Shown one piece after another: positions 28,023 to 36,831 of a DNA stretch of 43,970 nucleotides (position 1 is the first letter of the stretch; every line of letters begins with the position of its first letter). Under the pieces are notes generated by a model, which was not told the origin of the DNA, searched no databases, and was given only the letters and a program-made list of their open reading frames with translations. The stretch is from Gammaproteobacteria bacterium. GTDB taxonomy: Bacteria; Pseudomonadota; Gammaproteobacteria; Xanthomonadales; SZUA-36. Where the stretch lies: positions 1 through 43,970 of the forward strand of contig JAJRUM010000029.1 of assembly GCA_024277815.1 (NCBI GenBank), read 5' to 3'. Position numbers and translations under genes: made by a program.

Positions 28023-28436
28023 ATGATGCAACCGTTTGTCTGGAAAGTAAGAGTGTATTGGGAAGATACCGATGCAGGCGGTGTGGTTTACCACGCGCGC
28101 TACCTGCATTTCTTTGAGCGTGCACGTACCGAATGGCTGCGGAACATGGGTGTTCACCAGGCTGAAATGGCAAAGCAGGAGAATACAATTTTTGCCATCC
28201 GCAGCATGCATATTAATTTTGTGCTGGCCGCCCGCCTCGATGATGAACTGGAGGCCACGGTGCACTCTGTGCAGGCCCCCGGTGCCAGGATGGTGTTAAA
28301 ACAGGACATGATTCGCTGTTCCGACCGGCAACTGGTAGCAACAGCCGACGTAACCGCTGTGTGCCTGAAGGCAGACAGCTTTAAAGCAACACGCATGCCC
28401 GCATGGATCCGGGCGGAGATCAATAATGCAAAATGA
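28023..28436 (+). CDS. ybgC: Tol-Pal-associated acyl-CoA thioesterase YbgC
   Basis: A 137-residue hot-dog-fold protein with the 4-hydroxybenzoyl-CoA thioesterase-type motif YWEDTDAGGVVYHARYLHFFERARTE; the Asp in EDTDAGG is the catalytic residue of the family. YbgC hydrolyses acyl-CoA or acyl-ACP thioesters and is the first gene of the Tol-Pal operon in most gammaproteobacteria. It overlaps tolQ by 11 bases. Confidence 0.93.
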   Translation: MMQPFVWKVRVYWEDTDAGGVVYHARYLHFFERARTEWLRNMGVHQAEMAKQENTIFAIRSMHINFVLAARLDDELEATVHSVQAPGARMVLKQDMIRCSDRQLVATADVTAVCLKADSFKATRMPAWIRAEINNAK

Positions 28437-29112
28437 CTTACAAATCTGGCAACTGATATGGCATGCGAGTTGGATGGTAAAAATGGTAATGCTGATATTA
28501 CTGGCAGCATCAATTTCATCCTGGATGATTATTTTCCGCAAACGTCAGATGTTGAAAGCAGCTGAAAAAGGCGCCAATGCCTTTGAGGAAAAATTCTGGT
28601 CAGGAACGGACCTGACCCGGTTGTATGAGACCGTTAGCCGGGAAAATGCCGGTAACACCGGCATGGAGCGCGTGTTCGAAGGGGGTTTCAGGGAGTTCTC
28701 GCGGATGCGCGAGCAGGGACGGATGACACCAGCGGTGTTGGTGGAGGCCGCCCAGCGGGCCATGCGCATTGCCCTGGCCCGGGAAACCGGCCGCCTGGAG
28801 CAGCATCTCAGCTTCCTCGCTACGGTGGGTTCCACCAGCCCCTATATCGGCCTGTTCGGCACCGTGTGGGGCATCATGACGTCCTTTCACCAACTGGCTA
28901 ACGTCAACCAGGCGACCATTGCCATGGTTGCCCCCGGTATCTCGGAAGCCTTGATTGCCACAGCCATGGGCCTGTTTGCAGCGATCCCGGCGGTCATTGC
29001 CTATAACCGCTATTCCAACCAGGTCGACAGGCTGGAAATGCGCTATGACAACTTTACCGAAGAGTTCTCCAGCATTCTGCAGCGCCAGGCACACGCACTG
29101 ACCGATGTTTAG
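28426..29112 (+). CDS. tolQ: Tol-Pal proton-channel subunit TolQ
   Basis: A 228-residue inner-membrane protein with three membrane segments: about 16-36, then a pair near 130-155 and 170-190. The conserved VGSTSPYIGLFGTVWGIM segment and the later ATAMGLFAAIPAVIAYN segment mark the MotA/TolQ/ExbB family. With TolR it forms the proton-driven stator that energises TolA during cell constriction. It overlaps ybgC and precedes tolR by 14 bases. Confidence 0.95.
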   Translation: MQNDLQIWQLIWHASWMVKMVMLILLAASISSWMIIFRKRQMLKAAEKGANAFEEKFWSGTDLTRLYETVSRENAGNTGMERVFEGGFREFSRMREQGRMTPAVLVEAAQRAMRIALARETGRLEQHLSFLATVGSTSPYIGLFGTVWGIMTSFHQLANVNQATIAMVAPGISEALIATAMGLFAAIPAVIAYNRYSNQVDRLEMRYDNFTEEFSSILQRQAHALTDV

Positions 29113-29126
29113 AGGTTAATGGCCTG

Positions 29127-29582
29127 ATGCAGAACAAACGCAACAAACGCCGCCCTATGGCCGAAATCAATGTGGTGCCGTATATCGACGTCATGCTGGT
29201 ATTGCTGGTTATTTTTATGATCACCGCACCTTTGCTGAACCTGGGTGTGGAGGTGGATTTGCCCAAGGCCGATGCCGAGCCGCTGGATAGCCAGCAAAAT
29301 GCGGAGCCCATGGTGGTCACCGTCTTGAAAAACGGTGATCTTTACCTGAATGCCGGCGGCGGAGCGGACGGTGGCAGCAGTGGCTTGATCGATGCAGAGA
29401 CCCTGGTGACCACGGTAGCGGCCATTGTCCGCCGCAACCCCGATATACAGGTGCTGGTTGGCGGTGACCAGGCTGTGGGTTATGGGCATATCTACGACGC
29501 CATGGTGTTATTGCAAAAGGCCGGAGTTGGCAAGGTTGGCCTAATGAGCGATCCTCTGGACAGTATCGAAGGCGGAGGTTAA
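29127..29582 (+). CDS. tolR: Tol-Pal proton-channel subunit TolR
   Basis: A 151-residue ExbD/TolR protein. The single membrane helix contains the essential proton-carrying Asp (VVPYIDVMLVLLVIF, about residues 13-27); the rest is a periplasmic domain. A glycine/serine-rich insert AGGGADGGSSG (about residues 74-84) sits in the periplasmic part. It works with TolQ, encoded just upstream. Confidence 0.95.
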   Translation: MQNKRNKRRPMAEINVVPYIDVMLVLLVIFMITAPLLNLGVEVDLPKADAEPLDSQQNAEPMVVTVLKNGDLYLNAGGGADGGSSGLIDAETLVTTVAAIVRRNPDIQVLVGGDQAVGYGHIYDAMVLLQKAGVGKVGLMSDPLDSIEGGG

Positions 29583-29597
29583 CCCGCATGTTGCGCA

Positions 29598-30464
29598 ATG
29601 CGTGAATTTTGGTCAGGCACCTGGGCTTTTCTACTGGCTGTTGGGGTGCATGTCCTCATGGCTGCCATCGTGGTGCTGGGCACCATGGACTGGCAGCCGT
29701 TTCGCCCACCAACGCTGACCGGCCTGACCATTGAGGCAGTGATGGTAGACACCGCCGTGATCAAGCAGCGTCGCGAGCAGGCCCGGCAGGAAGCAGAACG
29801 GGCGGTACAACGCAAAGCTGAGCGGGAGCGCCGTGACAAGGAACTCAAAGCCCGTGAGCAGAAAAAGGAACGTGAAAAACGTGCCGAAGAGAAACGCCTG
29901 AAAGAGCAGGCAGCAAAAAAACGTGCCGAAGATATGCGTTTGCAGAAAATGCGCAAACGACAACTGCAAGACAGAAAGGCCCGGGAGAAAAAGCGCCAGA
30001 ATGAGTTGGACCGGTTGCGTGAGCAACGTCAAAAAGCGGCCCGGGAGTCAAAACGGGAAGAAGAACGCCTGAAGCAGCTCGAAACCCGCCGGCAGACTGA
30101 GGCTGCGGCACAGCGGCAGGCGATCGCTGAAGCCGATATGCAGCGCCGCATGGCTGCCGAAGCCCGCAGTGGTCAACTGGCCACGCTGGCACAGCAGTAC
30201 GCACTGTCGATCCAGGCGCAGGTGACTAATAATTGGTTGAGGCCACCGACGGCCCGGCCAGGGTTGCGTTGCAAACTAAGGATTGTGCAAATCCCCGGTG
30301 GCGAGGTGATCTCTGCCAGTATTGCCGGATCCTGTAACGGGGATGAAGCAACACGCCGCTCACTGGTCGCTGCAGTGGAGCGGGCCGGCAGCTTGCCTTA
30401 CCGCGGATTTGAGGATGTGTTTCAGCGCGAGATTGATTTTAATTTCAGCTATGACGGTGACTAG
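29598..30464 (+). CDS. tolA: TolA envelope-spanning protein
   Basis: A 288-residue protein with the usual three parts: an N-terminal membrane anchor (about residues 7-28), a long charged helix rich in Lys, Arg, Glu, Gln and Ala (about 50-200), and a C-terminal TonB-like domain ([13 protein letters not shown] onward). It transmits TolQR-derived energy to TolB and Pal at the outer membrane. The helix is shorter than in E. coli TolA (421 residues in total), within the range seen in other gammaproteobacteria. Confidence 0.93.
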   Translation: MREFWSGTWAFLLAVGVHVLMAAIVVLGTMDWQPFRPPTLTGLTIEAVMVDTAVIKQRREQARQEAERAVQRKAERERRDKELKAREQKKEREKRAEEKRLKEQAAKKRAEDMRLQKMRKRQLQDRKAREKKRQNELDRLREQRQKAARESKREEERLKQLETRRQTEAAAQRQAIAEADMQRRMAAEARSGQLATLAQQYALSIQAQVTNNWLRPPTARPGLRCKLRIVQIPGGEVISASIAGSCNGDEATRRSLVAAVERAGSLPYRGFEDVFQREIDFNFSYDGD

Positions 30465-30468
30465 AATT

Positions 30469-31761
30469 ATGCAAAAACTGATGTATGTATGGGTGCTGCT
30501 GCTGTTTTCACAGCTTGCGCAGGCCAAACTTGAAATAGAGATTATCCAGGGCAATGCCAGCGCATTGCCGATTGCCATTATCCCAATGCAATGGCGTGGA
30601 TCCGGCCCGCCTCCGCTGACAAAACCGGCAGAAGTCATTGCTGCGGACTTGTATCGGTCAGGCCTGTTTGCACCGCTGGAAGATCAGGATATGGTGGACC
30701 GGCCTGTCGATGCCGAGTCCATTCGTTTCGGTACCTGGAGATTGTTGAAGGTCGACTACATTGTCATTGGCTGGATCACCGATGCAGCGGGTGGCAACGG
30801 GTTTGACATAACCTACCAACTGTTTGATGTGCATACCCAGGAGCAGTTGCTGTCGCAGATTACGACGGTCGGGCCAGGCGATTTACGCTTCGGTTCACAT
30901 CGTGTTGCCGATGCTATTTACCAGAAACTGACCGGCGTATCAGGCGCTTTCTCGACCAGGATCGCTTATATCTCGGCAACCGGGGAAGGTCGGGACCAGA
31001 ACTACCAGCTTTTTGTTGCTGATGCAGACGGCTACAACCCCCAGCCCGTGGTAGGTTCACCTGAACCACTGCTGTCACCCAGTTGGTCGCACGATGGCCA
31101 ACGCCTCGCTTATGTCTCGTTTGAGAAAGGTAACTCAGCCATTTATGTGCAGAATGTGGCAACCGGTGCGCGCGAACTGGTTTCATCGGGCAAGGGCATC
31201 AACGGTGCGCCGGCATTTTCCCCCGATGACCGCTATCTGGCCATGACGCTGTCCTATTCAGGCAACCCGGAAATTTACATCAAAGACCTGGCCACCGGAC
31301 AGAAACGGCAACTCACCAACCACTGGGCAATTGATACTGAACCTGCCTGGTCCCCGGATGGGAAATGGGTCTATTTCACCTCTGATCGCGGCGGCAGGCC
31401 ACAGATTTACCGGGTTGCAGCCGAGGGTGGCAAAGCCAAACGTATCACCCGCGAAGGTGACTATAATGCGCGTACAACAATTTCACCGGATGGAAGCCGA
31501 ATTGCTGTAGCACAAGGACGGCGAAACGAGTATCGTATAGCGATACTGGAACTGGAAACTGGACGGATGCGTACCCTGACCCCTGGGGTGCTGGATGAGT
31601 CGCCCAGTTTTGCGCCAAACGGCAGTATGATTCTGTATGCAACCCGTGAAGGAACCAGGGGCGTCCTGGCCGCGGTTTCGGCTGACGGAAATGTCCGGCA
31701 GCGATTGATTTTGACAGAAGGTGACGTAAGAGAACCCGCATGGTCTCCCGTTATCAGGTAA
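30469..31761 (+). CDS. tolB: Periplasmic beta-propeller protein TolB
   Basis: I start it at ATG 30469, giving 430 residues, the E. coli TolB length; an ATG at 30451 would add six residues. It has a signal peptide cut after QLAQA. Residues about 22-150 are the N-terminal alpha/beta domain, and about 175-430 the six-bladed propeller with blades marked by [35 protein letters not shown] and SPSFAPNGS. TolB binds Pal and TolA. The gene starts 5 bases after tolA. Confidence 0.95.
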   Translation: MQKLMYVWVLLLFSQLAQAKLEIEIIQGNASALPIAIIPMQWRGSGPPPLTKPAEVIAADLYRSGLFAPLEDQDMVDRPVDAESIRFGTWRLLKVDYIVIGWITDAAGGNGFDITYQLFDVHTQEQLLSQITTVGPGDLRFGSHRVADAIYQKLTGVSGAFSTRIAYISATGEGRDQNYQLFVADADGYNPQPVVGSPEPLLSPSWSHDGQRLAYVSFEKGNSAIYVQNVATGARELVSSGKGINGAPAFSPDDRYLAMTLSYSGNPEIYIKDLATGQKRQLTNHWAIDTEPAWSPDGKWVYFTSDRGGRPQIYRVAAEGGKAKRITREGDYNARTTISPDGSRIAVAQGRRNEYRIAILELETGRMRTLTPGVLDESPSFAPNGSMILYATREGTRGVLAAVSADGNVRQRLILTEGDVREPAWSPVIR

Positions 31762-31810
31762 ACTTTGACTAAGCCGTGTAACGGCAAACTAATAATCTCT
31801 GGAGGAAATA

Positions 31811-32347
31811 ATGAAAACTACGTGGCGCCTGTTGCTTGCCCTCGTCTTCGCAGTTGCGATTTCGGCCTGTAAAACCACCCCACCCGAAGCAGATGACTCT
31901 GCCAGTGATGCGGCGGATTCCACCCCTGTAGTAGAAGAAGCCACCACGACTGCTGCTCCGGACCCCCGCGATTACACCGATGCGAGGAACTTTGATAACA
32001 GTGAAAGCCTGTTGTCCAAGCGCGTGATCTACTTTGATTTTGACAAATCAGAAGTTAAAGCAGAATACCGCAATATCGTGGCCGCGCATGCAGCCTACGT
32101 TGCCTCCCATAGCAGTTCACGTGTGACCCTGGAAGGTCATGCAGACGAGCGTGGTACCCGCGAGTATAATCTCGGCCTCGGCGAGCGCCGTGGTAATTCC
32201 ATTTCCGGCTTGTTGTCCGCCGCTGGTGCCATGGGTAGCCAGCTGGATACCGTCAGCTACGGTGAAGAACGTCCCGTTTGCCGGGTCAGCGATGAAGACT
32301 GCTGGTCGCAGAATCGTCGTGTGGAGATCGTCTACACCGCGAGATGA
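31811..32347 (+). CDS. pal: Peptidoglycan-associated lipoprotein Pal
   Basis: A 178-residue lipoprotein with lipobox ISAC (Cys about residue 20), preceded by a GGAGGAAA ribosome-binding site. A Thr/Asp/Ala-rich linker follows, then the OmpA-like peptidoglycan-binding domain (YFDFDKSEVK, EGHADERGTREYN, RRVEIVY). It anchors the outer membrane to the wall and is moved by TolB during division. It overlaps cpoB by 4 bases. Confidence 0.95.
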   Translation: MKTTWRLLLALVFAVAISACKTTPPEADDSASDAADSTPVVEEATTTAAPDPRDYTDARNFDNSESLLSKRVIYFDFDKSEVKAEYRNIVAAHAAYVASHSSSRVTLEGHADERGTREYNLGLGERRGNSISGLLSAAGAMGSQLDTVSYGEERPVCRVSDEDCWSQNRRVEIVYTAR

Positions 32348-33204
32348 TGATGTCGTTCCAGCATAAGAGATCGAACCTGATGGCCAGCTTTGTGCTGGCC
32401 ATCTTCGTTTCAGCGCCGGCGCTTGCCCAGCAACCCGGACAGCAGAATAACCAGGCGCTGGTGGACCTGGTCATTCAGGTGCAGCAATTGCAGGATGAAG
32501 TGCGCATGCTCACCGGCAAGATCGAAGATCAATCACTGGAACTTGAGAACCTCAGAGACCGGCAAAAAGATCAGTACCTTGACCTTGACCAACGTATAAC
32601 CGCACTGCGCAATGCGCCTGCCGGCCCGGCTCTGTCCAATACAGCGGGTGCAACCAGCACTGGCGTGATAACTTCAGCAGCGACCAACACGGGCACAGCA
32701 GGCCCTGTTGTTCGCGAAGACGTTCCTGACGTACGGGCACCGTTGGCGTCTTCGTCATCAGTGACTGCACTGGCGGCACCAGATACACATGCACGTGACA
32801 TGGCACTGTCACCGGAAGCAGAGAAAGCAGCCTATGATCGTGCTTTCCAGTCTTTAAAGGATCTGAAATATGCTGTTGCAGCTGAACAATTCCAGTCCTT
32901 TCTGCAGCAATTTCCGGCCAGTGAATATGCAGATAATGCGCAGTACTGGCTGGGAGAGTCGTACTACGTTACCCGCAACTATGATATTGCTCTGGAAGCT
33001 TTTCAGGGCCTTGTGAGCAAATACCCGGACAGTCCTAAAGTGGCCGATGGGTTACTTAAAATTGGCTATACACACTATGAACTCAAGCAATGGGATCTGG
33101 CGCGCGCCGCTCTGGAGCAAGTGCAGCAGCAGTATTCAGGCACCACGCTGGCCAGGCTCGCAAACAGCCGTTTGCGCAGCATGAAACTCGAAGGCCACTA
33201 CTAG
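32344..33204 (+). CDS. cpoB: CpoB/YbgF cell-division coordinator
   Basis: A 286-residue periplasmic protein with a signal peptide cut after PALAQ. Residues about 32-80 form a coiled coil (trimerisation in E. coli), a low-complexity Ala/Thr/Ser linker follows, and residues about 165-285 hold three TPR-like helical hairpins (YWLGESYYVTRNYDIALEAF). CpoB links PBP1B activity to Tol-Pal during constriction. The start shares ATGA with pal; nearby ATGs at 32347 and 32350 are also possible starts. Confidence 0.92.
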   Translation: MMMSFQHKRSNLMASFVLAIFVSAPALAQQPGQQNNQALVDLVIQVQQLQDEVRMLTGKIEDQSLELENLRDRQKDQYLDLDQRITALRNAPAGPALSNTAGATSTGVITSAATNTGTAGPVVREDVPDVRAPLASSSSVTALAAPDTHARDMALSPEAEKAAYDRAFQSLKDLKYAVAAEQFQSFLQQFPASEYADNAQYWLGESYYVTRNYDIALEAFQGLVSKYPDSPKVADGLLKIGYTHYELKQWDLARAALEQVQQQYSGTTLARLANSRLRSMKLEGHY

Positions 33205-33304
33205 CAATAGGTAATGCCATCCCCAGCCTGGTATAAGTTATCCTGGGCTTGACCCGGGAGCCATCTGCAGGGTTCTCAGCCCCACAAAGAGTTAAAATAC
33301 CCCC

Positions 33305-33979
33305 ATGTCTTCCAACTCCGTCACCCTCCAGTCCCGCCAGGACAGCCTGAAAATCACCGAGATTTTCTACTCCCTGCAGGGTGAGGCCCGTGATGCCGGC
33401 AAGCCAACGGTCTTCATTCGCCTGACAGGCTGCCCACTACGCTGTGTCTACTGCGACAGCGCGTATGCTTTCCACGGTGGTGAGTGGATGCACATTGACC
33501 AAATCATGGAACAGGCGGCGGCGTACCGCACCCGGCAGGTGTGCGTAACCGGTGGTGAGCCTCTGGCACAAAAGCGTTGCCATGGCCTGTTGACGCGCCT
33601 GTGCGATGCTGGTTTTGATGTTTCGCTGGAAACCAGCGGTGCCATTGATGTCAGTGGGGTCGATCCGCGTGTCAGCAGGGTGCTGGACATCAAGACACCG
33701 GATTCAGGTGAGCAGAAACGCAACCTGTGGTCGAATCTGGATGTACTGACCCGGCACGATCAGCTTAAATTTGTTATCTGCTCGCGGCAGGACTACGATT
33801 GGGCTGTGCAGGAAATTCGCACACGTGATCTGGAGCAACGGCTCAATATCCTGGTATCTCCAGCCTGGGGGCAGCAGGATGCGACAGAGTTGGCAGAATG
33901 GGTGCTGGCAGACCAGCTACAGGTCAGAGTGCAGCTACAGTTACATAAGCTCTTATGGGGCGACGTGCCGGGTAAATAG
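33305..33979 (+). CDS. queE: 7-carboxy-7-deazaguanine synthase QueE
   Basis: A 224-residue radical SAM enzyme. The cluster motif is TGCPLRCVYCD (Cys-x3-Cys-x2-Cys). The N-terminal segment ITEIFYSLQGEARDAGKPT and the glycine motif VTGGEPL are typical of QueE. It converts 6-carboxytetrahydropterin to 7-carboxy-7-deazaguanine in the preQ0/queuosine pathway. queC, the next enzyme, starts 8 bases downstream. Their position after cpoB is the Pseudomonas order. Confidence 0.95.
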   Translation: MSSNSVTLQSRQDSLKITEIFYSLQGEARDAGKPTVFIRLTGCPLRCVYCDSAYAFHGGEWMHIDQIMEQAAAYRTRQVCVTGGEPLAQKRCHGLLTRLCDAGFDVSLETSGAIDVSGVDPRVSRVLDIKTPDSGEQKRNLWSNLDVLTRHDQLKFVICSRQDYDWAVQEIRTRDLEQRLNILVSPAWGQQDATELAEWVLADQLQVRVQLQLHKLLWGDVPGK

Positions 33980-33986
33980 ATGAAAC

Positions 33987-34673
33987 ATGATGGACACTTC
34001 AGATAACAAGGCAGCCGTTGTGCTGCTGTCAGGCGGACTGGATTCTGCGACTTGCCTGGCGATTGCGGCCAAACGTGGTTTCCGCTGCTATGCGCTGTCG
34101 GTCAACTACGGACAGCGCCACAGTTCGGAATTGCTTGCGGCTCAGCGTGTTGCAAAGGCGTTCTCGGCAGAACTCAAAGTCGTCAATCTTGATTTACGCA
34201 CCTTTGGTGGTTCAGCATTAACCGACGATATTGATGTGCCGGAAGAAGAGGTGGAAGGTATTCCTGTCACCTATGTGCCGGCGCGTAACACCATCATGCT
34301 GTCACTGGCGCTTGCCTGGGCGGAGGTACTCGAGGCGGGCGATATCTTTATCGGTGTCAACGCCGTCGATTACTCGGGCTATCCCGACTGCCGGCCTGAG
34401 TACGTCAATGCCTATGAAGAAATGGCCAACTTGGCCACCAAGGCTGCAGTAGTTGGGCATCGCCTGACCATCCACACACCGCTGATCGACCTGAGTAAGG
34501 CAGAGATTATCCAGCGTGGCAGCGAGTTGGGCGTGGACTATGGTATGACGGTTTCCTGTTATCAGGCAGATGAACAGGGCAGTGCTTGCGGTGTCTGTGA
34601 TTCTTGCCGGATACGCGCTGCCGGATTCGAGGCTGCCGGTGTTGTGGACCCGACCCGTTACCAATCGGCCTGA
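33987..34673 (+). CDS. queC: 7-cyano-7-deazaguanine synthase QueC
   Basis: A 228-residue enzyme that uses ATP and ammonia to turn 7-carboxy-7-deazaguanine into preQ0. The N-terminal PP-loop is [11 protein letters not shown] and the C-terminal zinc site is CGVCDSC with a further cysteine in TVSCYQ. Both partner features are intact. It follows queE and is followed by tRNA-Lys. Confidence 0.96.
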   Translation: MMDTSDNKAAVVLLSGGLDSATCLAIAAKRGFRCYALSVNYGQRHSSELLAAQRVAKAFSAELKVVNLDLRTFGGSALTDDIDVPEEEVEGIPVTYVPARNTIMLSLALAWAEVLEAGDIFIGVNAVDYSGYPDCRPEYVNAYEEMANLATKAAVVGHRLTIHTPLIDLSKAEIIQRGSELGVDYGMTVSCYQADEQGSACGVCDSCRIRAAGFEAAGVVDPTRYQSA

Positions 34674-34688
34674 TGGCCGCGATTTTTC

Positions 34689-34717
34689 TTGAGTACAGCG
34701 ACGTTTTCAAATAAAAT
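34689..34717 (+). promoter_or_regulatory. Promoter of tRNA-Lys
   Basis: TTGAGT (34689-34694), a 17-base spacer and TAAAAT (34712-34717) make a good sigma-70 promoter. The stretch after the -10 is GC-rich (GCCGCGCTCC), the discriminator pattern associated with stringent control of stable RNA genes. The tRNA starts 27 bases later. Confidence 0.7.
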
Positions 34718-34743
34718 GCCGCGCTCCTCGCGTTACTCTCTGA

Positions 34744-34819
34744 GGGCCGTTAGCTCAGTTGGTAGAGCACCGGACTTTTAATCCGATGGTCGTAGGTTCG
34801 AATCCTACACGGCCCACCA
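34744..34819 (+). tRNA. tRNA-Lys (anticodon TTT)
   Basis: A complete 76-base cloverleaf: acceptor stem GGGCCGT paired with ACGGCCC, D-arm with AGCTCAGTTGGTAGAGC, anticodon loop CTTTTAA (anticodon TTT, Lys), T-arm GTAGGTTCGAATCCTAC, and an encoded CCA. In Pseudomonas the tRNA-Lys at this same place is an integration site for genomic islands, and it is occupied here too (see the flanking 47-bp repeats). Confidence 0.97.
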
Positions 34820-34820
34820 T
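34774..34820 (+). repeat. Attachment site, tRNA side (47-bp direct repeat, copy 1)
   Basis: The last 46 bases of tRNA-Lys plus one base recur exactly at 39228-39274. The repeat runs from within the anticodon stem to just past CCA, the usual footprint of a tRNA-targeting tyrosine integrase. The integrase gene ends 5 bases away. Confidence 0.92.
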
Positions 34821-34824
34821 TAAA

Positions 34825-35859
34825 TCAATGACTTACAACTAACCTTAATGCACCTTTTTGGTGCGAGTGTGCCAGATTTGTGCCCTCAATGCGGCTTGCG
34901 GCCACTTTTAGGTGCTCTCCACCGAGGTGTGCATAGCGCAAAACCATCTCGATTGAAGACCATCCACCCAGCTCTTTTAACTCCTGAATGCTGGTGCCGC
35001 TCTGGACATGCCAGGACGCCCATGTATGACGCAAATCGTGCCACCGGAAGTCCTCTATACCCGCCCGTTCAAGAGCGTTCCACCAGGCTTTTGTGCTGGT
35101 CTGCGCCACCGGTTTGTTTCGATAAGTGAAAACAAACTTTGGGTGCATTCCCAACCGCCGATGTAAGACACGCAGCGCGTCTTTGTTTAGCGGTACTACA
35201 ATCGCCTTGCGGGATTTTGAGGCCGAAGCTTCGATCCACGCCGTGCCACGTTCAAGGGACACGCTTTCCCACTTGAGATAGGACACGTTTCGTTGCCTTA
35301 AGCCCGTTGCCAACGTGAACTCTGCCATGTCAGCAAGATGGGTTGGAAGCTCCGATAAAAGCCGTGCCACATCTTCACGTGAGAGCCATCTCACACGCTT
35401 ACATTGCTCAGGGGAAAGCCGAACTCGCGGCATCTTGTCGATCCACTCCCACTCATCGCGTGCCATTCTTAAAATAGCGCGAACCAGAGCCAGGTAGCGG
35501 TTGACCGTAGAAGCCGAAACCTCTTTTCGTTTAGCTGCCGCAGCTTCATCTATCAAGTCACGGTTAATTTCATTCAGCATCTTGTCGCCGAAGAAACGAT
35601 CCAGCCAACGAAGTTTGGCTTTTTCCTCTTTGATACCGGCCTTATGTTCCCTTTCCCTAAGCCATCGCACCGCGGCATCTTGCCAGGTGCGTCTCGGTTT
35701 CTCACCGAGTCTGTGGACCCGCCACATTTCGACCTTTAACTGGTCGTGGTACTCCTGGGCTTCTCGTTTGTCGGTAGTGCCAGCAGATTGGCGTACTCTT
35801 TCGCCACTGGCTGCCGTGAAACGTATCCACCAGGTATCACCGCGTTTGAATAATGACAT
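34825..35859 (-). CDS. Tyrosine-family site-specific integrase
   Basis: A 344-residue phage-type integrase. Catalytic residues are visible: Arg in ATGLRQRNVSYL, Lys in the SKSRKAIVVPL strand, HxLRH in WHDLRHTWASW, Trp in LGGWSS and the nucleophile Tyr in RYAHLGGEH. The N-terminus MSLFKRGDTWWIRF is the arm-type-binding start seen in this family. Its 3' end abuts the attachment site in tRNA-Lys. The gene starts inside the upstream AlpA-like gene (124-base overlap). Confidence 0.93.
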   Translation of the reverse strand: MSLFKRGDTWWIRFTAASGERVRQSAGTTDKREAQEYHDQLKVEMWRVHRLGEKPRRTWQDAAVRWLREREHKAGIKEEKAKLRWLDRFFGDKMLNEINRDLIDEAAAAKRKEVSASTVNRYLALVRAILRMARDEWEWIDKMPRVRLSPEQCKRVRWLSREDVARLLSELPTHLADMAEFTLATGLRQRNVSYLKWESVSLERGTAWIEASASKSRKAIVVPLNKDALRVLHRRLGMHPKFVFTYRNKPVAQTSTKAWWNALERAGIEDFRWHDLRHTWASWHVQSGTSIQELKELGGWSSIEMVLRYAHLGGEHLKVAASRIEGTNLAHSHQKGALRLVVSH

Positions 35860-36068
35860 AGTGATTTCTCCTCACTTGTGCCACTTAACGGTGTTTGTCC
35901 ACGACCAGCATAAAGCGAACGGATATAGGTCACAAGATCGTCTTCGATAAAGACCCACTTTTTGCCAGGCTTGGCGGCTGGGATCAGGCCAGATTTGACC
36001 TTGTTCCGAAGTGTTGAAGGTGACATTTGCAGGAATGTCGCTGCTTGTTTCAGGGAGAGCGTTTGCAC
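35736..36068 (-). CDS. AlpA/excisionase-type helix-turn-helix protein
   Basis: A 110-residue protein starting at a GTG with a GGAGGGGG stretch upstream. Residues 3-50 are a MerR-like winged HTH of the HTH_17/excisionase group (LKQAATFLQMSPSTLRNKV then a KKWVFIEDDLVTYI wing). Such proteins act as excisionases or regulate the adjacent integrase. The C-terminal 60 residues share DNA with the integrase start in another frame, which may couple their translation; this part shows no recognisable domain. Confidence 0.75.
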   Translation of the reverse strand: MQTLSLKQAATFLQMSPSTLRNKVKSGLIPAAKPGKKWVFIEDDLVTYIRSLYAGRGQTPLSGTSEEKSLCHYSNAVIPGGYVSRQPVAKEYANLLALPTNEKPRSTTTS

Positions 36069-36071
36069 GGT

Positions 36072-36689
36072 TCATTCCCCCTCCTTGGCTTTTCGGTAAG
36101 CTTCGGGATCTGAATCTTTGAAATCCTTTTCCATTTGAGTATTAAATTTGCGCTCCTTCTGAGCCACCATCACTTTCAGGTAAGTTCCGAGCGAATATCC
36201 GCTTTCTCGTCGGTTTCGATGATGAGCATGTAACTCTTGCGCCCAGACCTGGAGAGCTTCATCAAGACTTTTGATACCATCCCTGGCCATAATAGAAGTA
36301 ACACTGCTTAGCCCATGAACACAAAGGCGTTCGGCCGATGGCAGCCTTACTTTTCTTGTCCTGGCCAAAGGCTGCATGCCGCCCGAACCAAAGTTAGCTT
36401 TTTGCAGTGCAGCCCATAATGGGTGGTTTGGCCACCTTGTCTTGGCAGAATCAGTGTCAGAAGGGAGGGTTAATCGAAGCCAGTTTTGACAGCAGTATTG
36501 CCAGAGGCCATTCAGTTTATGCTCCAGGTCCAGGGTTGAATTAATCCCCATTTCGTTGAGACGCTCACGTCGTATTTGAAACTCCATACGCCATACGGGA
36601 AGCTCACCCATCCACCCTCCTTTCTCCCAAAGCGGATAGAAAAAGGTTTTCTTGGATTTCTTCTCAATCTCTAGTGCTTTGTCATAGGT
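36072..36689 (-). pseudogene. Decayed replication-type gene of the integrated element (C-terminal part)
   Basis: An ATG at 36611 with AAAGGAGG upstream opens 179 residues, but the frame stays open a further 26 codons to a TGA at 36690-36692. The extra residues (DKALEIEKKSKKTFFYPLWE) continue the same protein. Together with WRMEFQIRRERLNEMGI, WLRLTLPSDTD and RWPNHPLWAALQ, this matches my memory of the C-terminal half of replication-initiation-like proteins of phage satellites and plasmids. No start is found for the longer form and two in-frame stops precede it, so the N-terminal half is lost. The short form might still be made. Confidence 0.6.
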
Positions 36690-36741
36690 TCAATATCGTC
36701 AATGTGAAAACTCAAATAGAATGAACAGAAAAAGAAAGGCG

Positions 36742-36763
36742 GGAGAGGGGGCATTACCTCTCC
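36742..36763 (-). terminator. Possible terminator after the methyltransferase gene
   Basis: A 7-bp stem GGAGAGG (36742-36748) with CCTCTCC (36757-36763) and 8-base loop. On the minus strand it is followed by the T-rich CGCCTTTCTTTTTCTG. It lies 69 bases past the methyltransferase stop. Confidence 0.5.
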
Positions 36764-36831
36764 TTCGCTTAGTTTATAAGAAAATTCTACTTTCGAATTC
36801 AATTAATTTTCAGGGGGGCACCGAATCAACA

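Noticed and set aside
29631..30032. Leucine- and phenylalanine-rich minus-strand frames inside tolA
   Set aside because: They are the antisense of the Lys/Arg/Glu-rich TolA helix, which always looks hydrophobic when read backwards.
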